Part shown: one piece after another, positions 10,144-20,775 of the stretch | Layout of the letters: each line of letters starts with the position of its first letter | How positions within the stretch are numbered: the first letter of the stretch is position 1 | Origin: Oasisia sp. SBJ-2009 | Lineage: Eukaryota > Annelida > Polychaeta > Sabellida > Siboglinidae | Length of the DNA stretch: 64,000 nucleotides | Assembly: GCA_964017155.1 (NCBI GenBank) | Contig: OZ024862.1 | Location: 29,060,158 to 29,124,157 of the forward strand | Reading direction: 5' to 3' | Notes under the pieces: generated by a model | Told to the model about the DNA's origin: nothing | What the model saw: the letters and a program-made list of their open reading frames with translations, nothing else | Database searches by the model: none | Made by a program: the position numbers and the translations under genes

Positions 10144-11037
10144 TTAGCTGAACGCTTTTGCAGGGTTTCCATCTTTAGGGTCGAGCGCTACTCCTTGCCG
10201 CTCGCAAGTCTCGCAGCAAGACTGCACCGAGTACATTGGCGCTGTGCAATAGTGTTTCGCCGGGAATCCCCACTTCAGCAGCAGATGTCGCTCCATTTTC
10301 CTTTGGTAGGGCAGCCGAATGTCTGCCAGATCGCGATTGGCCACATTGTGATAGATCTTCACGTCTGAGCAATAAGCTGTCCTTACACCACTGCGTCGCA
10401 TCTGAATGAAGAAGTCTTCGTGTTCGAAAAACGGACGTGACGTATCCCACGAACCCGCAGCCAGCACCGCCTGGCGGTCGGCGAGGAAGAAGTTCTTCAC
10501 GCGATCGCCGACTACGCAATGGTCAAAGAGTGGCACGCGTTCGTAATAGGCACTGTTGTAGGTAAACAGATTTGGATAGCATTTGTCAGCGACGCATATG
10601 TCCGCCACGCGAAAGATTCCTTCAAACATGCCACCAGGCACGACACGTCCGCCGACGATGTGTATGTTCGATCGCTCCAGCAGATCGACCATCTTCGTGA
10701 TGTTCGTGTCGTTGGTGAACACGAAGTCGTGGTCAAGCGTCAACGCGTATTTTGTTTCCACCAACATGAGCGCCGTCTTGCGACCAAACGAGACGCCTGT
10801 CTTCGTCTTGACGTAGACGACGCCAGATGGCGGTAGAGTCACGGTTTCTATATCCTTCTCCTTCTGCTTTGTCTCCGTCGGTAGTTCATCAATAACGACC
10901 ACACTGATATTGGGGTAGCGCTGCCTGGCGGCCTTGATAATTCCATTGAGCTGCTGTAGTTTGCCCTTCGTTTTAATAATTATCGTCACACATTTTGACA
11001 CGTCGGAGCAGTGGTTCGGGGATCTGTTTCGCGCCAC
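10144..11037 (-). CDS. B4GALNT/GT12-like glycosyltransferase, C-terminal catalytic exon
   Basis: A single 297-codon open exon ending in TAA. It carries the family's core: CVTIIIKTKGKL at about residue 16, VVVIDE at 46, then TLDHDFVFTND at 100-110. The DHD at 102-104 stands where beta-1,4-N-acetylgalactosaminyltransferases have the metal-binding DDD/DxD before FVF. VDLLERSNIHIVGGRV and FFEHEDFFIQMRR follow, the latter matching the acceptor-side region. By family this is a Golgi lumenal transfer of GalNAc from UDP-GalNAc; substrate unknown. The 5' border is an acceptor, CACCAG before GTG GCG at 11037, so the first Met is upstream, most likely in the exon at 12993-13268. The other copy (1-255) faces it across the inverted duplication. 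Confidence 0.8.
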   Translation of the reverse strand: MARNRSPNHCSDVSKCVTIIIKTKGKLQQLNGIIKAARQRYPNISVVVIDELPTETKQKEKDIETVTLPPSGVVYVKTKTGVSFGRKTALMLVETKYALTLDHDFVFTNDTNITKMVDLLERSNIHIVGGRVVPGGMFEGIFRVADICVADKCYPNLFTYNSAYYERVPLFDHCVVGDRVKNFFLADRQAVLAAGSWDTSRPFFEHEDFFIQMRRSGVRTAYCSDVKIYHNVANRDLADIRLPYQRKMERHLLLKWGFPAKHYCTAPMYSVQSCCETCERQGVALDPKDGNPAKAFS

Positions 11038-11491
11038 CTGGTGACATATTAACGCAATGTAACAGAATAGAACAATAGGAATAATTGAACCAAGAAATTA
11101 CACAATGTGAATTACTATACACCTGCACCTAAGATATTCAAATCCGGCAGAAAAAGGCACGACCTTGCAGCGATCATGTCTAGGTCCTGATGAAACTCAA
11201 CGTAAAGCTGAAGTAAAACTTCAAACAACGCAACACACGAATAGCCAATGCTGAGAAACTGTGACATCCTGCGGCAGCAGCATTATTTGAAGCAAATGTC
11301 GGAGGCAGATGAACCCAATCCTTTGTAGTATCTCGTCAATAAAGGCAATCTTAGACACTGCCAGAACTACAGAGAAATACAACAGAGCAAATTTTCAACG
11401 TCAGGTTGCTGATAGAAAACACTTATATCACCACTTCAAGTAACTAAGTATGATCACGCTATCAGAGCTGTTATCATGAACAACAACATGG

Positions 11492-12175
11492 AGATTATTC
11501 CAAGCAAATTTCATAATTACACAACTAGCAATGTTCTACTTACTTCTAGGTTTCGACCTCAATCAGCGGCCTTCTTCAGGAACTGAATGTTCACTGCTCG
11601 CTAGATGGCGGGGCACACCACACAGAAACCTCAGACAAATACTGGTGCATCCAAACGACAAAGTGGAAGACAAACACAAGACCGATTGTGTGTACCAAAT
11701 TCCATGTAAGACATGCAATATGTGTTACATTGGTGAAACAGGAAGAACCATTGGTACAAGACGTGAATAACATAAAAAAGATGTTGAAACCGTAACATCT
11801 AGACGTTTTACTCGGGAGGCAAGGAAATGATCGAGAAACGTCGAACACAAATCAGCCATAACCGACCATGCGGACAGACACAACTGTACGATAGACTGGG
11901 ATGAAGCGAAAATGGATAAAGGATGGATAAAGAGACGAACATGTATGCGCGTTGGACAAAAGAAGCCATCTGGATTAGGAAGACGGAACCAACTGTGAAC
12001 AGAGACGAGGGGGCTACAGACCAAGGCACGTGTGGTACAGTCTGTTCGCCACGCCATCTAGCGAGCAGTGACCACTGAACATTCAGTTCCTGGAGAAGGC
12101 CGCCGATGGTGGTCGAAACGTAGAAGTAAGTAGAACACTGCTAGTTGTGTAATTATTAATTTTGTTTGGAATAAT
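11492..12175 (+). mobile_element. Penelope-like remnant: GIY-YIG domain between inverted repeats
   Basis: The flanks 11492-11612 and 12047-12175 are inverted copies sharing AATTACACAACTAGCA, GTTCTACTTACTTCTA, GAACTGAATGTTCA and CGCTCGCTAGATGGCG. Between them a broken frame encodes a GIY-YIG nuclease as carried by Penelope-like elements: CVYQIPCKTCNMCYIGETGRT at 11690-11750, then in shifted frames AITDHADRHN, IDWDEAK and WIRKTEPTVNRDEG up to about 12020. No reverse transcriptase is present. It lies in the glycosyltransferase intron on the opposite strand to the gene. Confidence 0.72.
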
Positions 12176-12216
12176 ATACTGCCAACTTGATGAACATTTT
12201 CATGAATATTGGAGAT

Positions 12217-12440
12217 GTCTACCTAGCAGGAATGAAGCGTCGTAAACTCTCCTGCTTCGGACATAGCTCTCTATCGTAAACCATCTTTCAAGAAGCAGTT
12301 GAGAGCAAAAGGGGCGCAGAGCGACAGAGAAAGCCCTGGGAAGACAACATTAAGAACTGGACAGGCCACACCCTCATGTCCCTGACACGCGAAGTGGGAG
12401 ACAGAGAAGAACGAAGAGCACTGACTGTGTCATATCTCCA
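12217..12440 (+). pseudogene. C-terminal end of a LINE reverse transcriptase
   Basis: Translation gives KRRKLSCFGHSS, a stop, then VESKRGAERQRKPWEDNIKN and WTGHTLMSLTREVGDREERR. This is the tail typical of APE-type LINE ORF2 proteins (FGH, then Gly/Arg-rich, then W-x-D-N-I-K). It is a 3'-end fragment only and lies directly before a GT repeat. Confidence 0.65.
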
Positions 12441-12469
12441 TGGCACTCCGAACACCGCTGGTCTTGGGA

Positions 12470-12471
<2 letters not shown>

Positions 12472-12545
<74 letters not shown>

Positions 12546-12836
12546 TGAGTGAGTGGGTGAGTGAGTGAGTGAGTGAGTGAGTGAGTGAGTGAGTGAGTGA
12601 GTGAGTGAGTGAGTGAGTGAGTGAGTGAGTGAGTGAGTAGGTGGGTGGGTGGGTGGGTGGGTGGGAGGGTGGGTGGGTGGGTGGGTGGGTGAGTGGGTGG
12701 GTGGGTGAGTGAGTGAGTGAGTGAGTGAGTGAGTGATTGAGTGAGTGAGTGAGTGAGTGAGTGAGTGAGTGAGTGAGTGAGTGAGTGAGTGAGTGAGTGA
12801 GTGAGTGAGTGAGTGAGTGAGTGAGTGAGTGAGTGA
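12472..12836. repeat. (GT)n then (GAGT)n / (GGGT)n tetranucleotide array
   Basis: GT to about 12542, then GAGT units interrupted by a GGGT block at about 12640-12710. The Ser-Leu-Thr-His repeat frame on the minus strand is an artefact. Confidence 0.95.
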
Positions 12837-12992
12837 TGAACTACCAGAGACATATCACATGTGGAATTGTGACAGACAGATATGGAAACAAGAATTAGGA
12901 CATTACACACGCACAAGCGCATGCACACACACAGCACGCGCGCACACACACACATTCCCACACATGTGCCACAACAAAATACCTGCCTTAAC

Positions 12993-13268
12993 TGGCTTCC
13001 TCCCCTCGTTGAGTATGCACGCCGGTCCGTTGCAGGCGCCCATCTTTACGTGTTCATACCCAACTAGTGTCATGTTTTCATTCTCATTCTTCCATAGTTG
13101 CGGATATTTTTCATCTCGGTTAGTCACATACGCTAGATCATCGCCAGTTCCCAGAAATACCAATACGTTCTTCTCTATTTCGTCTAGTAAGTTAGTGCGT
13201 TTCACAATGCCGTTTTTTCCGAGGTGCCACAGCATCATCATGATTATCACGAAAATCACCTGCAACAT
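12993..13268 (-). CDS. probable first coding exon (signal anchor) of the glycosyltransferase
   Basis: ATG at 13268 opens a frame with a short hydrophobic stretch, MLQVIFVIIMMMLWHLGKNG, as expected for the cytoplasmic tail and signal anchor of a type II Golgi enzyme. A hydrophilic stem containing LVGYEHVKMGACNGPACI follows. Two donors are possible: CCA|GTTAAG (exon end 12993, phase 0, in frame with the catalytic exon) and GCAG|GTATTT (exon end 12983, better consensus but out of frame unless another exon intervenes). Joined at 12993 the protein would be about 389 aa, a normal length. The link rests on strand, spacing, topology and phase, not on recognised homology of this exon. Confidence 0.5.
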
Positions 13269-13797
<529 letters not shown>

Positions 13798-14624
13798 CCA
13801 ACATAAAATATTCAACATACAAAATGTGCAAACTTGACTAGTGTTGATTTAAATATTATTATAATTTTGTTCGCGTTATGTGCGTCATAGAAATGGCGCG
13901 ATATAAAACAAACATTATTATTATTATAAACATTACGGTTGCATTCTTACATAATACACGTCTTTCTTTATAAAACATCGCTATTTCAAGATCCGACCTA
14001 GAATATACAGTTATATCACATACGACATGTCTACTTTGTAGATACTGACGTGAACTTCTTTCGTTTGTCACTTTTATATTATATCAAGAGAATTATGAAT
14101 TCTTGCAAAGCAACTTGTACAACCACGCCCTTTGCCTCCACAAGGATCCCAGGATAGGATGGAGTCGGAACACCCCGAGGATTGTCGCAAGCTTACTAGC
14201 ACCATGTATGCCTACTGCAGAGTAATTTAGTAATGTAATGAGAAAAACCTACCACAAAACTGTTGAATGCGTTCTGCAAAAGGCGAGCTATGCACAAACA
14301 AATTTGCTTGGAAAAGAGTCATGTTATGTATCAACTTTTCAGAGAATGCTATTTCACTGTGCTACTCAAACAAGGCGATATATTCAACCAAATCGCAGTA
14401 GCTAAAATTCCAGAAGCAACGATCAACAACGACACGCAAATTGCACGATGGACAATGTGTTTCAGCATCCGGCTTGACGCAGTGTCGCACTGTTACTTGG
14501 CACCATTGGTGTGATACTCGATGTGTACAGGGACGAACTGATCAAATCTGACGAGAGAGCGACAAATGTCTAACTTAATACAACAATCCCAGACAACAAA
14601 ATAGAAAACTGGAGACGTTTGATG
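13798..14624. other. AT-rich intergenic sequence
   Basis: No gene or clear repeat. CCCGAGGATTGTCGCAAGCT near 14175 loosely resembles sequence near 15815, so this may be the flank of the duplicated block that follows. Confidence 0.4.
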
Positions 14625-14940
14625 GTATGTAGTGAAACAAAAATAAAGCTCAACGTTTCCGCCGGTAGATTGAGTCGCGGAGAGACTGGAGCTAGGTGGC
14701 CGAATAGTGTTCATAGCACGTGAAGATAAATGTTTACAAACACTAAACACTTACTCGTCAGGCCCTGAGATCCAGCCACGAAGAAGTCAACAGTCTTGCA
14801 CGCACTTCATACTGCACATAAATACCAGTAATTTGTGGTTGTGGCTGATGATACTAATATGTTCTTCCTCAGTGTGACCAGCGCAATTAATTACCAGGCG
14901 TGTCCGGGACACGGTCAGACGTGAGGATAATTGACGTCAC
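14625..14940 (+). repeat. dispersed/duplicated block, copy 1
   Basis: About 316 bp nearly identical to 15472-15787. Shared phrases include AACGTTTCCGCCGGTAGATT, CTCGTCAGGCCCT and GTGTCCGGGACACGGTCAG; both end GGATAATTGACGTCAC. No coding frame. Possibly the end of an unrecognised transposon. Confidence 0.85.
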
Positions 14941-15096
14941 AAAATATCGCAGGACTTTGATTTATGAGGTTTGCCAGGCCGTCCACACCGACACTCCACA
15001 TGTCGCAAGGCCCATATACGTCAAATTTCAGCAAATGTCTCTGGGGTCTACGTCCTGGCGAGGTATGGTGTGGACAGGGCATAATGCGCACACATA

Positions 15097-15136
15097 CACA
15101 CACGCACGCACGCACGCACGCACGCACGCACACACA

Positions 15137-15193
<57 letters not shown>
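15097..15193. repeat. (CGCA)n then (CA)n microsatellite
   Basis: GCAC-type units followed by CA units, directly in front of the 15194-15470 block. Confidence 0.95.
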
Positions 15194-15196
<3 letters not shown>

Positions 15197-15471
15197 AACA
15201 CCTTAATTACGGAAATCGTATTGGGATTATTAAAATAAATTTTCAATATGTCGGTAGCATATCGCGAAACAGCATACGTGTGTTTCGTATGCTTCCACAA
15301 GCAGACGATGACAATTACAATCATGAAAGCAAGTCCACATCGGTATTGTCAGAGCAACACAAAGACGTTGCAAGTTTGGAGACAATCACATAGATATACC
15401 CATCCCTATACAAATTCTACTTAAAAGCCCTCAATGGTGTGTTGACAAGGATACTTATCTATGTATGTATG
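15194..15471 (+). repeat. second duplicated block, copy 1
   Basis: Shares TAAACACCTTAATTACGGAA, TTTTCAATATGTCGGTAGCA and CGTGTGTTTCGTATGCTTCC with 16913-17125. Each copy directly follows a compound (ACGC)n microsatellite, so the microsatellite and block moved or duplicated together. Confidence 0.8.
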
Positions 15472-15787
15472 TGTATGTGGTGAAACAAAAATAAAGCTTA
15501 ACGTTTCCGCCGGTAGATTGAGTCGCGGAGAAACAGGAGCTAGGTGACCGAGTGGTGTTCATAGCACGTGAAGATAAATGCATACAAACACTCAAAACTT
15601 ACTCGTCAGGCCCTCAGATCCAGCCACGAAGAAGTCAACAGTCTTGCACGCGCTTCATACTGCACATAAATACCAGTCATTTTGGTTGTGGGTGACGGTA
15701 CTAATATGTCCTTCTTCGTTATGACCAGCGCAATTAATCATCAGGCGTGTCCGGGACACGGTCAGGCGTGAGGATAATTGACGTCAC
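15472..15787 (+). repeat. dispersed/duplicated block, copy 2
   Basis: Second copy of 14625-14940, 847 bp downstream and in the same orientation. It breaks off at the same base, GACGTCAC, after which the flanks differ. Confidence 0.85.
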
Positions 15788-16140
15788 AGCAGGTGGCTGC
15801 TGATGAGTGAGTCGGATCATCCTCAGGATGGTCTCAAGGTAACTAGCATCAACCATATAGGCGAAAGTCCGGTAATATGAGCGACTTTTTCATACTGATA
15901 TTCCATAACCAAAATAATTATAGTTATGTGCTCTTTGTAATAATGACGTGTACGTTGCCGTGGTAGAGTTACTTTGTGTGTATTACAGTATGCGTAGGTG
16001 TCTACATTTTTTAATGTTTCTCAAATGGCTGATATTAAAACAAGCTTTGGTAATATGAGCTATATGCACGCTCCATCGATAATATAAGCATAGGTGATCA
16101 TATTACACAAGATGGACATACACGTACCAATCCAATAGTA
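15788..16140. other. AT-rich intergenic sequence
   Basis: Nothing recognised apart from a few repeats of the phrase GGTAATATGAGC. Confidence 0.4.
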
Positions 16141-16260
16141 ATGCATGCACGCACGCACGCACGCACGCACACACCCAAAATATATCATACCACATATGAA
16201 CACGCACGCACGCGCGCGCGCACACGTACACACTCATACACATACGCACAGAAGCGTTCA
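16141..16260. repeat. (ACGC)n/(CA)n microsatellite patches
   Basis: Two GCAC/CGCG-rich runs separated by unique sequence. Frames here are artefacts. Confidence 0.85.
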
Positions 16261-16666
16261 GACACAGGACCCCGCGCATGCACATCACACACTACCGAAT
16301 GAATTTATCAACATCCGTAGCATATATCATTACGTAAACCGTCATTTATCTACTTCATAAAGACATAAACATAGACATGAAGAATTATTACTGTGTGACA
16401 CATAATCTTTATGGTCTGCTATAATGTGAAATAGGCCTGGATTAATTGGCAATACAAAACGTGTGCTGTCATGATGCTTGACACTACAATTAATTATGAT
16501 GACAACATTAACGTAGCCGTAGTTGCACTATTAGGCCCTAGCTTGTCACTGTGATAAGTACTACTAGCCTTATTCCATTCTAAATCTCAAACACAAGAAA
16601 TTCTGAATCTGACTGTGTTGAACCATAATATGGTACTACAGGAACACCTCACGTTACAGTTATTTA

Positions 16667-16740
16667 AATGCGCACACACACGCACGCACGCACGCACGTA
16701 CGCACGCACGCACACACGTACGCACGCACGCACCCCCCCC

Positions 16741-16811
<71 letters not shown>

Positions 16812-16827
16812 GTATATATATACACTG

Positions 16828-16915
<88 letters not shown>
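16667..16915. repeat. (ACGC)n then long (AT)n microsatellite
   Basis: ACGC units, a run of nine C, then two AT runs separated by a short palindrome-like TATGCAGTATATA spacer. AT runs of this size readily form cruciforms and are error-prone in assemblies. Confidence 0.95.
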
Positions 16916-16920
<5 letters not shown>

Positions 16921-17125
16921 ACCTTAATTACGGAAATCGTGTCAGGATAATTAATATAAATTTTCAATATGTCGGTAGCACATCGCAAAAAAGCATACGT
17001 GTGTTTCGTATGCTTCCACAAGCACACAATGAAAATTATAATCATGAAAGCAAGACCACGTAGATATACCATCCCTACACAAATTCCACTTAAAAACCCT
17101 TAATGGTGTGTTGACACTTATCTAG
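16913..17125 (+). repeat. second duplicated block, copy 2
   Basis: Homologous to 15194-15471 with a few small deletions, and again placed straight after an (ACGC)n-containing microsatellite. Confidence 0.8.
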
Positions 17126-17325
17126 CACATGTTTAATAACAACACTACAATAAACGTGTGTTTGGAGATGCACAATGTGCTGATAACAACAGTAGGGGAG
17201 ACCGAGGTGAGTTTAGCCATTTTTCTTTATGTAAGCCCTGTATCTTATTGGTGTGCTGGGAAAGGTGATTTTTGTACTGCATACAACGATATGTCATGTA
17301 AACATACTAGTGATATATTCCATAC

Positions 17326-17799
17326 AGAGTCAGCACAGGAAACATGGTGCACCAGTAAAACAGTTGATCAAACTGTTCAACCTACCCCATTGATGAGTTA
17401 ACTTGATCCCTCCACTGGGGTAAGTCGATCTACTTTTACTGAGACAAAGGGTATTGAGAGAAAAACATTTGCCTTACCAAATATTTAACATAATCAATTT
17501 ATATCGACCTTTAATATCATCATTCTGTAGTTCTTCTATTACACCGGCACAATTATGTAAGTGTAGCCATGACTGAAAATAAAGTAACGCTTGATGCGAA
17601 TATAAATTATTAGTCCGGTAGACCTACCTATATGACAAACGCCAATTAGTCACTTCAGAAAAGAAAACTAGTAAACACTACTGACACATTGTAGCTACTG
17701 CACATTCAATAACAGTGGATCGACTTACCCCATCAATGGACTGAGTTGAACATTTTGACCACCTTTTTACTGGCTCACTATGTTTCCTGTGCTGACTCT
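17326..17799. mobile_element. MITE-like element with about 80-105 bp terminal inverted repeats
   Basis: 17326-17432 and 17718-17799 are inverted copies: AGAGTCAGCACAGGAAACAT at the outer tip and CATTGATGGGGTAAGTCGAT near the inner end. The core of about 285 bp is unique and AT-rich. No frame of its own; target duplication not evident. Confidence 0.75.
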
Positions 17800-18834
17800 T
17801 GGTATTCGCGTGTGTGTGTGTGGAGACATTTAATGAAATAAAACAAACCATTGGTCAATTATTAGTTTACCTTTCTGAGAAATAACTTCCAACGAAATAT
17901 GTGATTTACTACTGATACGACATATTAATAAAACGAAATGTACTGCAACCGAAGTGTATGGGTGTATCTACGATGTTTATGAGAAAGAGACCGGATCTAA
18001 TGTCCTACTGATATGTACGTAAATTTTTAATTATGGGATATATTACCATACACATACATTAGTAGAAACGCTAAGTAATCTTTGTGCCCAACGGTTTTTA
18101 CCTGTAGTATTATTATTTTCGGTATCTAAAATGGCTTTAAAATGCTAATACCGAAAATGAAAAAATATATTGATAAAACCAGCAGAATGTACAGTAAAAA
18201 ACAACCGATTAGTATAGTGTTCATATCTCCATAAAAAATGAAGATATTAAATATATGTTGGTCGTGGTGGACTTGCCTTTTAATAATCTTTCCAAATGTG
18301 ACAGAAAAGTATGTATTACATCCTACATTTGCTGTCCGTGTGTACCCATTTTACGGTCATTTTAATGCATATATGGCTGGTATAACTTAACTTCTTTCTA
18401 CAACATAATAGTTGCATTCGATTCGTCATACTTCAAAACATAAAACGACTCCGAGTTCAAGTTTCTTTACCGTTAGTTGCCAAAGATAATATTATAGCGA
18501 TTGTAAGACCGGTGGCGGCCATCTTGAATTTTCACACGAACAAGTGGACGAAAACTGAAAACAGTTTTTTCCCAGTTCATTAGGCCCGATATAAGTGAAA
18601 AACACAATTACTTAAAATCGATATGAAAAGTCACAGAATGTATATTTGCTACATAAGTCCGTATACTAAATGCGCGAGGCCCCCGCTAAGCTTTGCTTTT
18701 TCCAACAATCACCAGTGACGTAAATGATCAGATCGACTTACGTCACTGGTTCAGTGCCTCAAGATGGCAAGGCCCTGGGCGCAAGATAGCATGTTTTTTG
18801 TACATTATATTATACTATAATAATGGGGTTCCAC
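17800..18834. other. AT-rich intergenic sequence with one MITE fragment
   Basis: No gene. 18705-18830 is homologous to the right part of the element at 57625-58022 (shared AGTGACGTAAAT, CTCAAGATGGCA and TACTATAATAAT-type phrases). Confidence 0.55.
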
Positions 18835-18918
18835 AAATCCACGTTAGCCGCTAGAGGCGCTGATACGCAACTAGATCCTAGTTGCGTATCAGCGTCTCTA
18901 GCGACTAACGTAGATTTG
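18835..18918. repeat. near-perfect hairpin, about 40-bp arms, 3-bp loop
   Basis: CTAGAGGCGCTGATACGCAA CTAG, a central ATC, then the complement, with mismatches only at a CC/GA pair and single bases. Arms extend out to CAAATCCACGTTAG / CTAACGTAGATTTG. No transcription signals were seen around it. Confidence 0.85.
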
Positions 18919-19059
18919 TTTGCATGTGTTGCGGAACGCTTGTTTAAGTCATCCTTTTCGTAAATGTGAAGGGTAAGCTATTGACTGTGCAGGCGCGTAG
19001 CCAGCGGTAGTTTGTATTTGTGATCAATAGCAGAACAGCATGCCGTATGTGTGGTCAAT

Positions 19060-20638
19060 AGACAGAACAGCCAAAACAACGCCATCTTGGCACTGAATTC
19101 GATCGAACGTCCCGCGACATTTCATCGACTGTAAATGTACATTAATGTAGATATTATGCTTTCATGTCGACGGACATGTTATACAATATCAATATTTAAC
19201 TATGTATGAAGATATAGCAGTCTCGTGTGATGCATACGGCGAGCTGTAGATAATTTTAAACATCCTTTCCAGCATCGAGCCAGCACACTTGTCGTCGGGC
19301 CACCAGTCGACATTCCATCGGCTGTAAATGTACTTTAATGTACATATTATGCCTTCACATCGACGGACATGTCAGACTGTATCCATGTTTAGCTATGTGT
19401 GAGGCTTCGGGGTCATGCGAGTTCAACAGCTGATTGTAGGATGATTTAAACAAGCGTTCCGTAAAACGTTCCACAAAATCGTGCCGCATTTTACACACGT
19501 CAAGAATACGTAAAAAGACAGCACTAAGACTCTAGTTGCGTTAGAGCGCCTCGGTCGGATTAGTTATTGTGGTACCTCATAGACATAACAGCCAAAACAA
19601 CGCCATCTTGGCACTGAATTCGATCGAACGTCCCGCGACGTTTCATCGACTGAAAATGTACATTAATGTAGACATTATGCTTTCATATTGACGGATACGA
19701 TATCAATATTTAACTATGTGTGAAAACATAGCAGAGCAGTCTCGTGTGATGCATACGGCGAGCTGTAGATGATTTTAAATATCTTTTCCGTCATCGAGCC
19801 AGCACACCTAGCCGTCGCCGACGTCGGGCCACCAGTCGACATTCCATCGGCTGTAAATGTACTTTAATGTACATATTATGCCTTCACATCGACGGACATG
19901 TCAGACTGTATCCATGTTTAGCTATGTGTGAGGCTTCGGGGTCATGCGAGTTCAACAGCTGATTGTAGGATGATTTAAACAAGCGTTCCGTAAAACGTTC
20001 CACAAAATCGTGCCGCATTTTACACACGTCAAGAATACGTAAAAAGACAGCACTAAGACTCTAGTTGCGTTAGAGCGCCTCGGTCGGATTAGTTATTGTG
20101 GTACCTCATAGACATAACAGCCAAAACAACGCCATCTTGGCACTGAATTCGATCGAACGTCCCGCGACGTTTCATCGACTGAAAATGTACATTAATGTAG
20201 ACATTATGCTTTCATATTGACGGATACGATATCAATATTTAACTATGTGTGAAAACATAGCAGAGCAGTCTCGTGTGATGCATACGGCGAGCTGTAGATG
20301 ATTTTAAATATCTTTTCCGTCATCGAGCCAGCACACCTAGCCGTCGCCGACGTCGGGCCACCAGTTAACGTTCCATCGGCTAAATGTACATTAATGTACA
20401 TATTATACCTGCACATTGACGGAAATGTCAGACTGTATCCATATCCAGCTACCTGTGAGGCTTCGAAGTCATGCGAGTTCAACTGCTGATTGTAGGATGA
20501 TTTAAACAAGCGTTCCGGAAAATGTTCCGCAAAGCCGTGCCGCATTATACTCACGTCAAGAATACGTAAAAGATGGCACAAAGACCCTTGTTGCGTTAAA
20601 GCGCCCACGATCGGATTAGTTATTGTGGTACCTCATTG
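19060..20638 (+). repeat. tandem array of three 521-529 bp units
   Basis: Units start at 19060, 19581 and 20110, each with AACAGCCAAAACAACGCCAT followed by GAATTCGATCGAACGTCCCG. Units 2 and 3 are almost identical; unit 1 and the second half of unit 3 (from about 20365) have drifted. Each unit contains a half-length internal echo (GTAAATGTACATTAATGTA and GTAAATGTACTTTAATGTAC), so the unit may itself derive from a dimer of about 250 bp. No coding frame runs through. Confidence 0.88.
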
Positions 20639-20775
20639 TTACACCAAATACCGCAATTCTAATACTGCTGGTGTGAGTTTATTTTCTACGCCTATGTGAC
20701 TTACCCGTTTTAATGGAGCAACGGCCAGAGCTGTGTCTTAATACCGAATGCGTTTCTTATAGGACACTTTTTATA

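Larger units (their letters stand above)
3805..10398 (-). repeat. right arm of the large inverted duplication
   Basis: Reverse complement of the left arm, interrupted by a foldback element at 5977-8171 and a longer simple repeat at 9077-9402. It extends inward to about 3805. The spacer of about 320 bp (3487-3804) is not shared. The gene content is symmetrical: glycosyltransferase 3' end outermost, a noncoding block of degenerate repeats, and the PIN-like ORF innermost. Confidence 0.9.

Noticed and set aside
12470..12961. 163-codon Ser-Leu-Thr-His repeat frame on the minus strand
   Set aside because: Product of the GAGT tetranucleotide array, with no non-repeat coding sequence attached.
12983..12993. 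GCAG|GTATTT as the donor of the glycosyltransferase first exon
   Set aside because: Better consensus than CCA|GTTAAG but leaves the wrong phase for the catalytic exon; it would need an unseen intermediate exon, so the in-frame donor was preferred with low confidence.
19060..20638. A pair of LTRs of a retrotransposon
   Set aside because: The copies are directly adjacent with no internal pol region, and there are three of them, so it is a tandem array.
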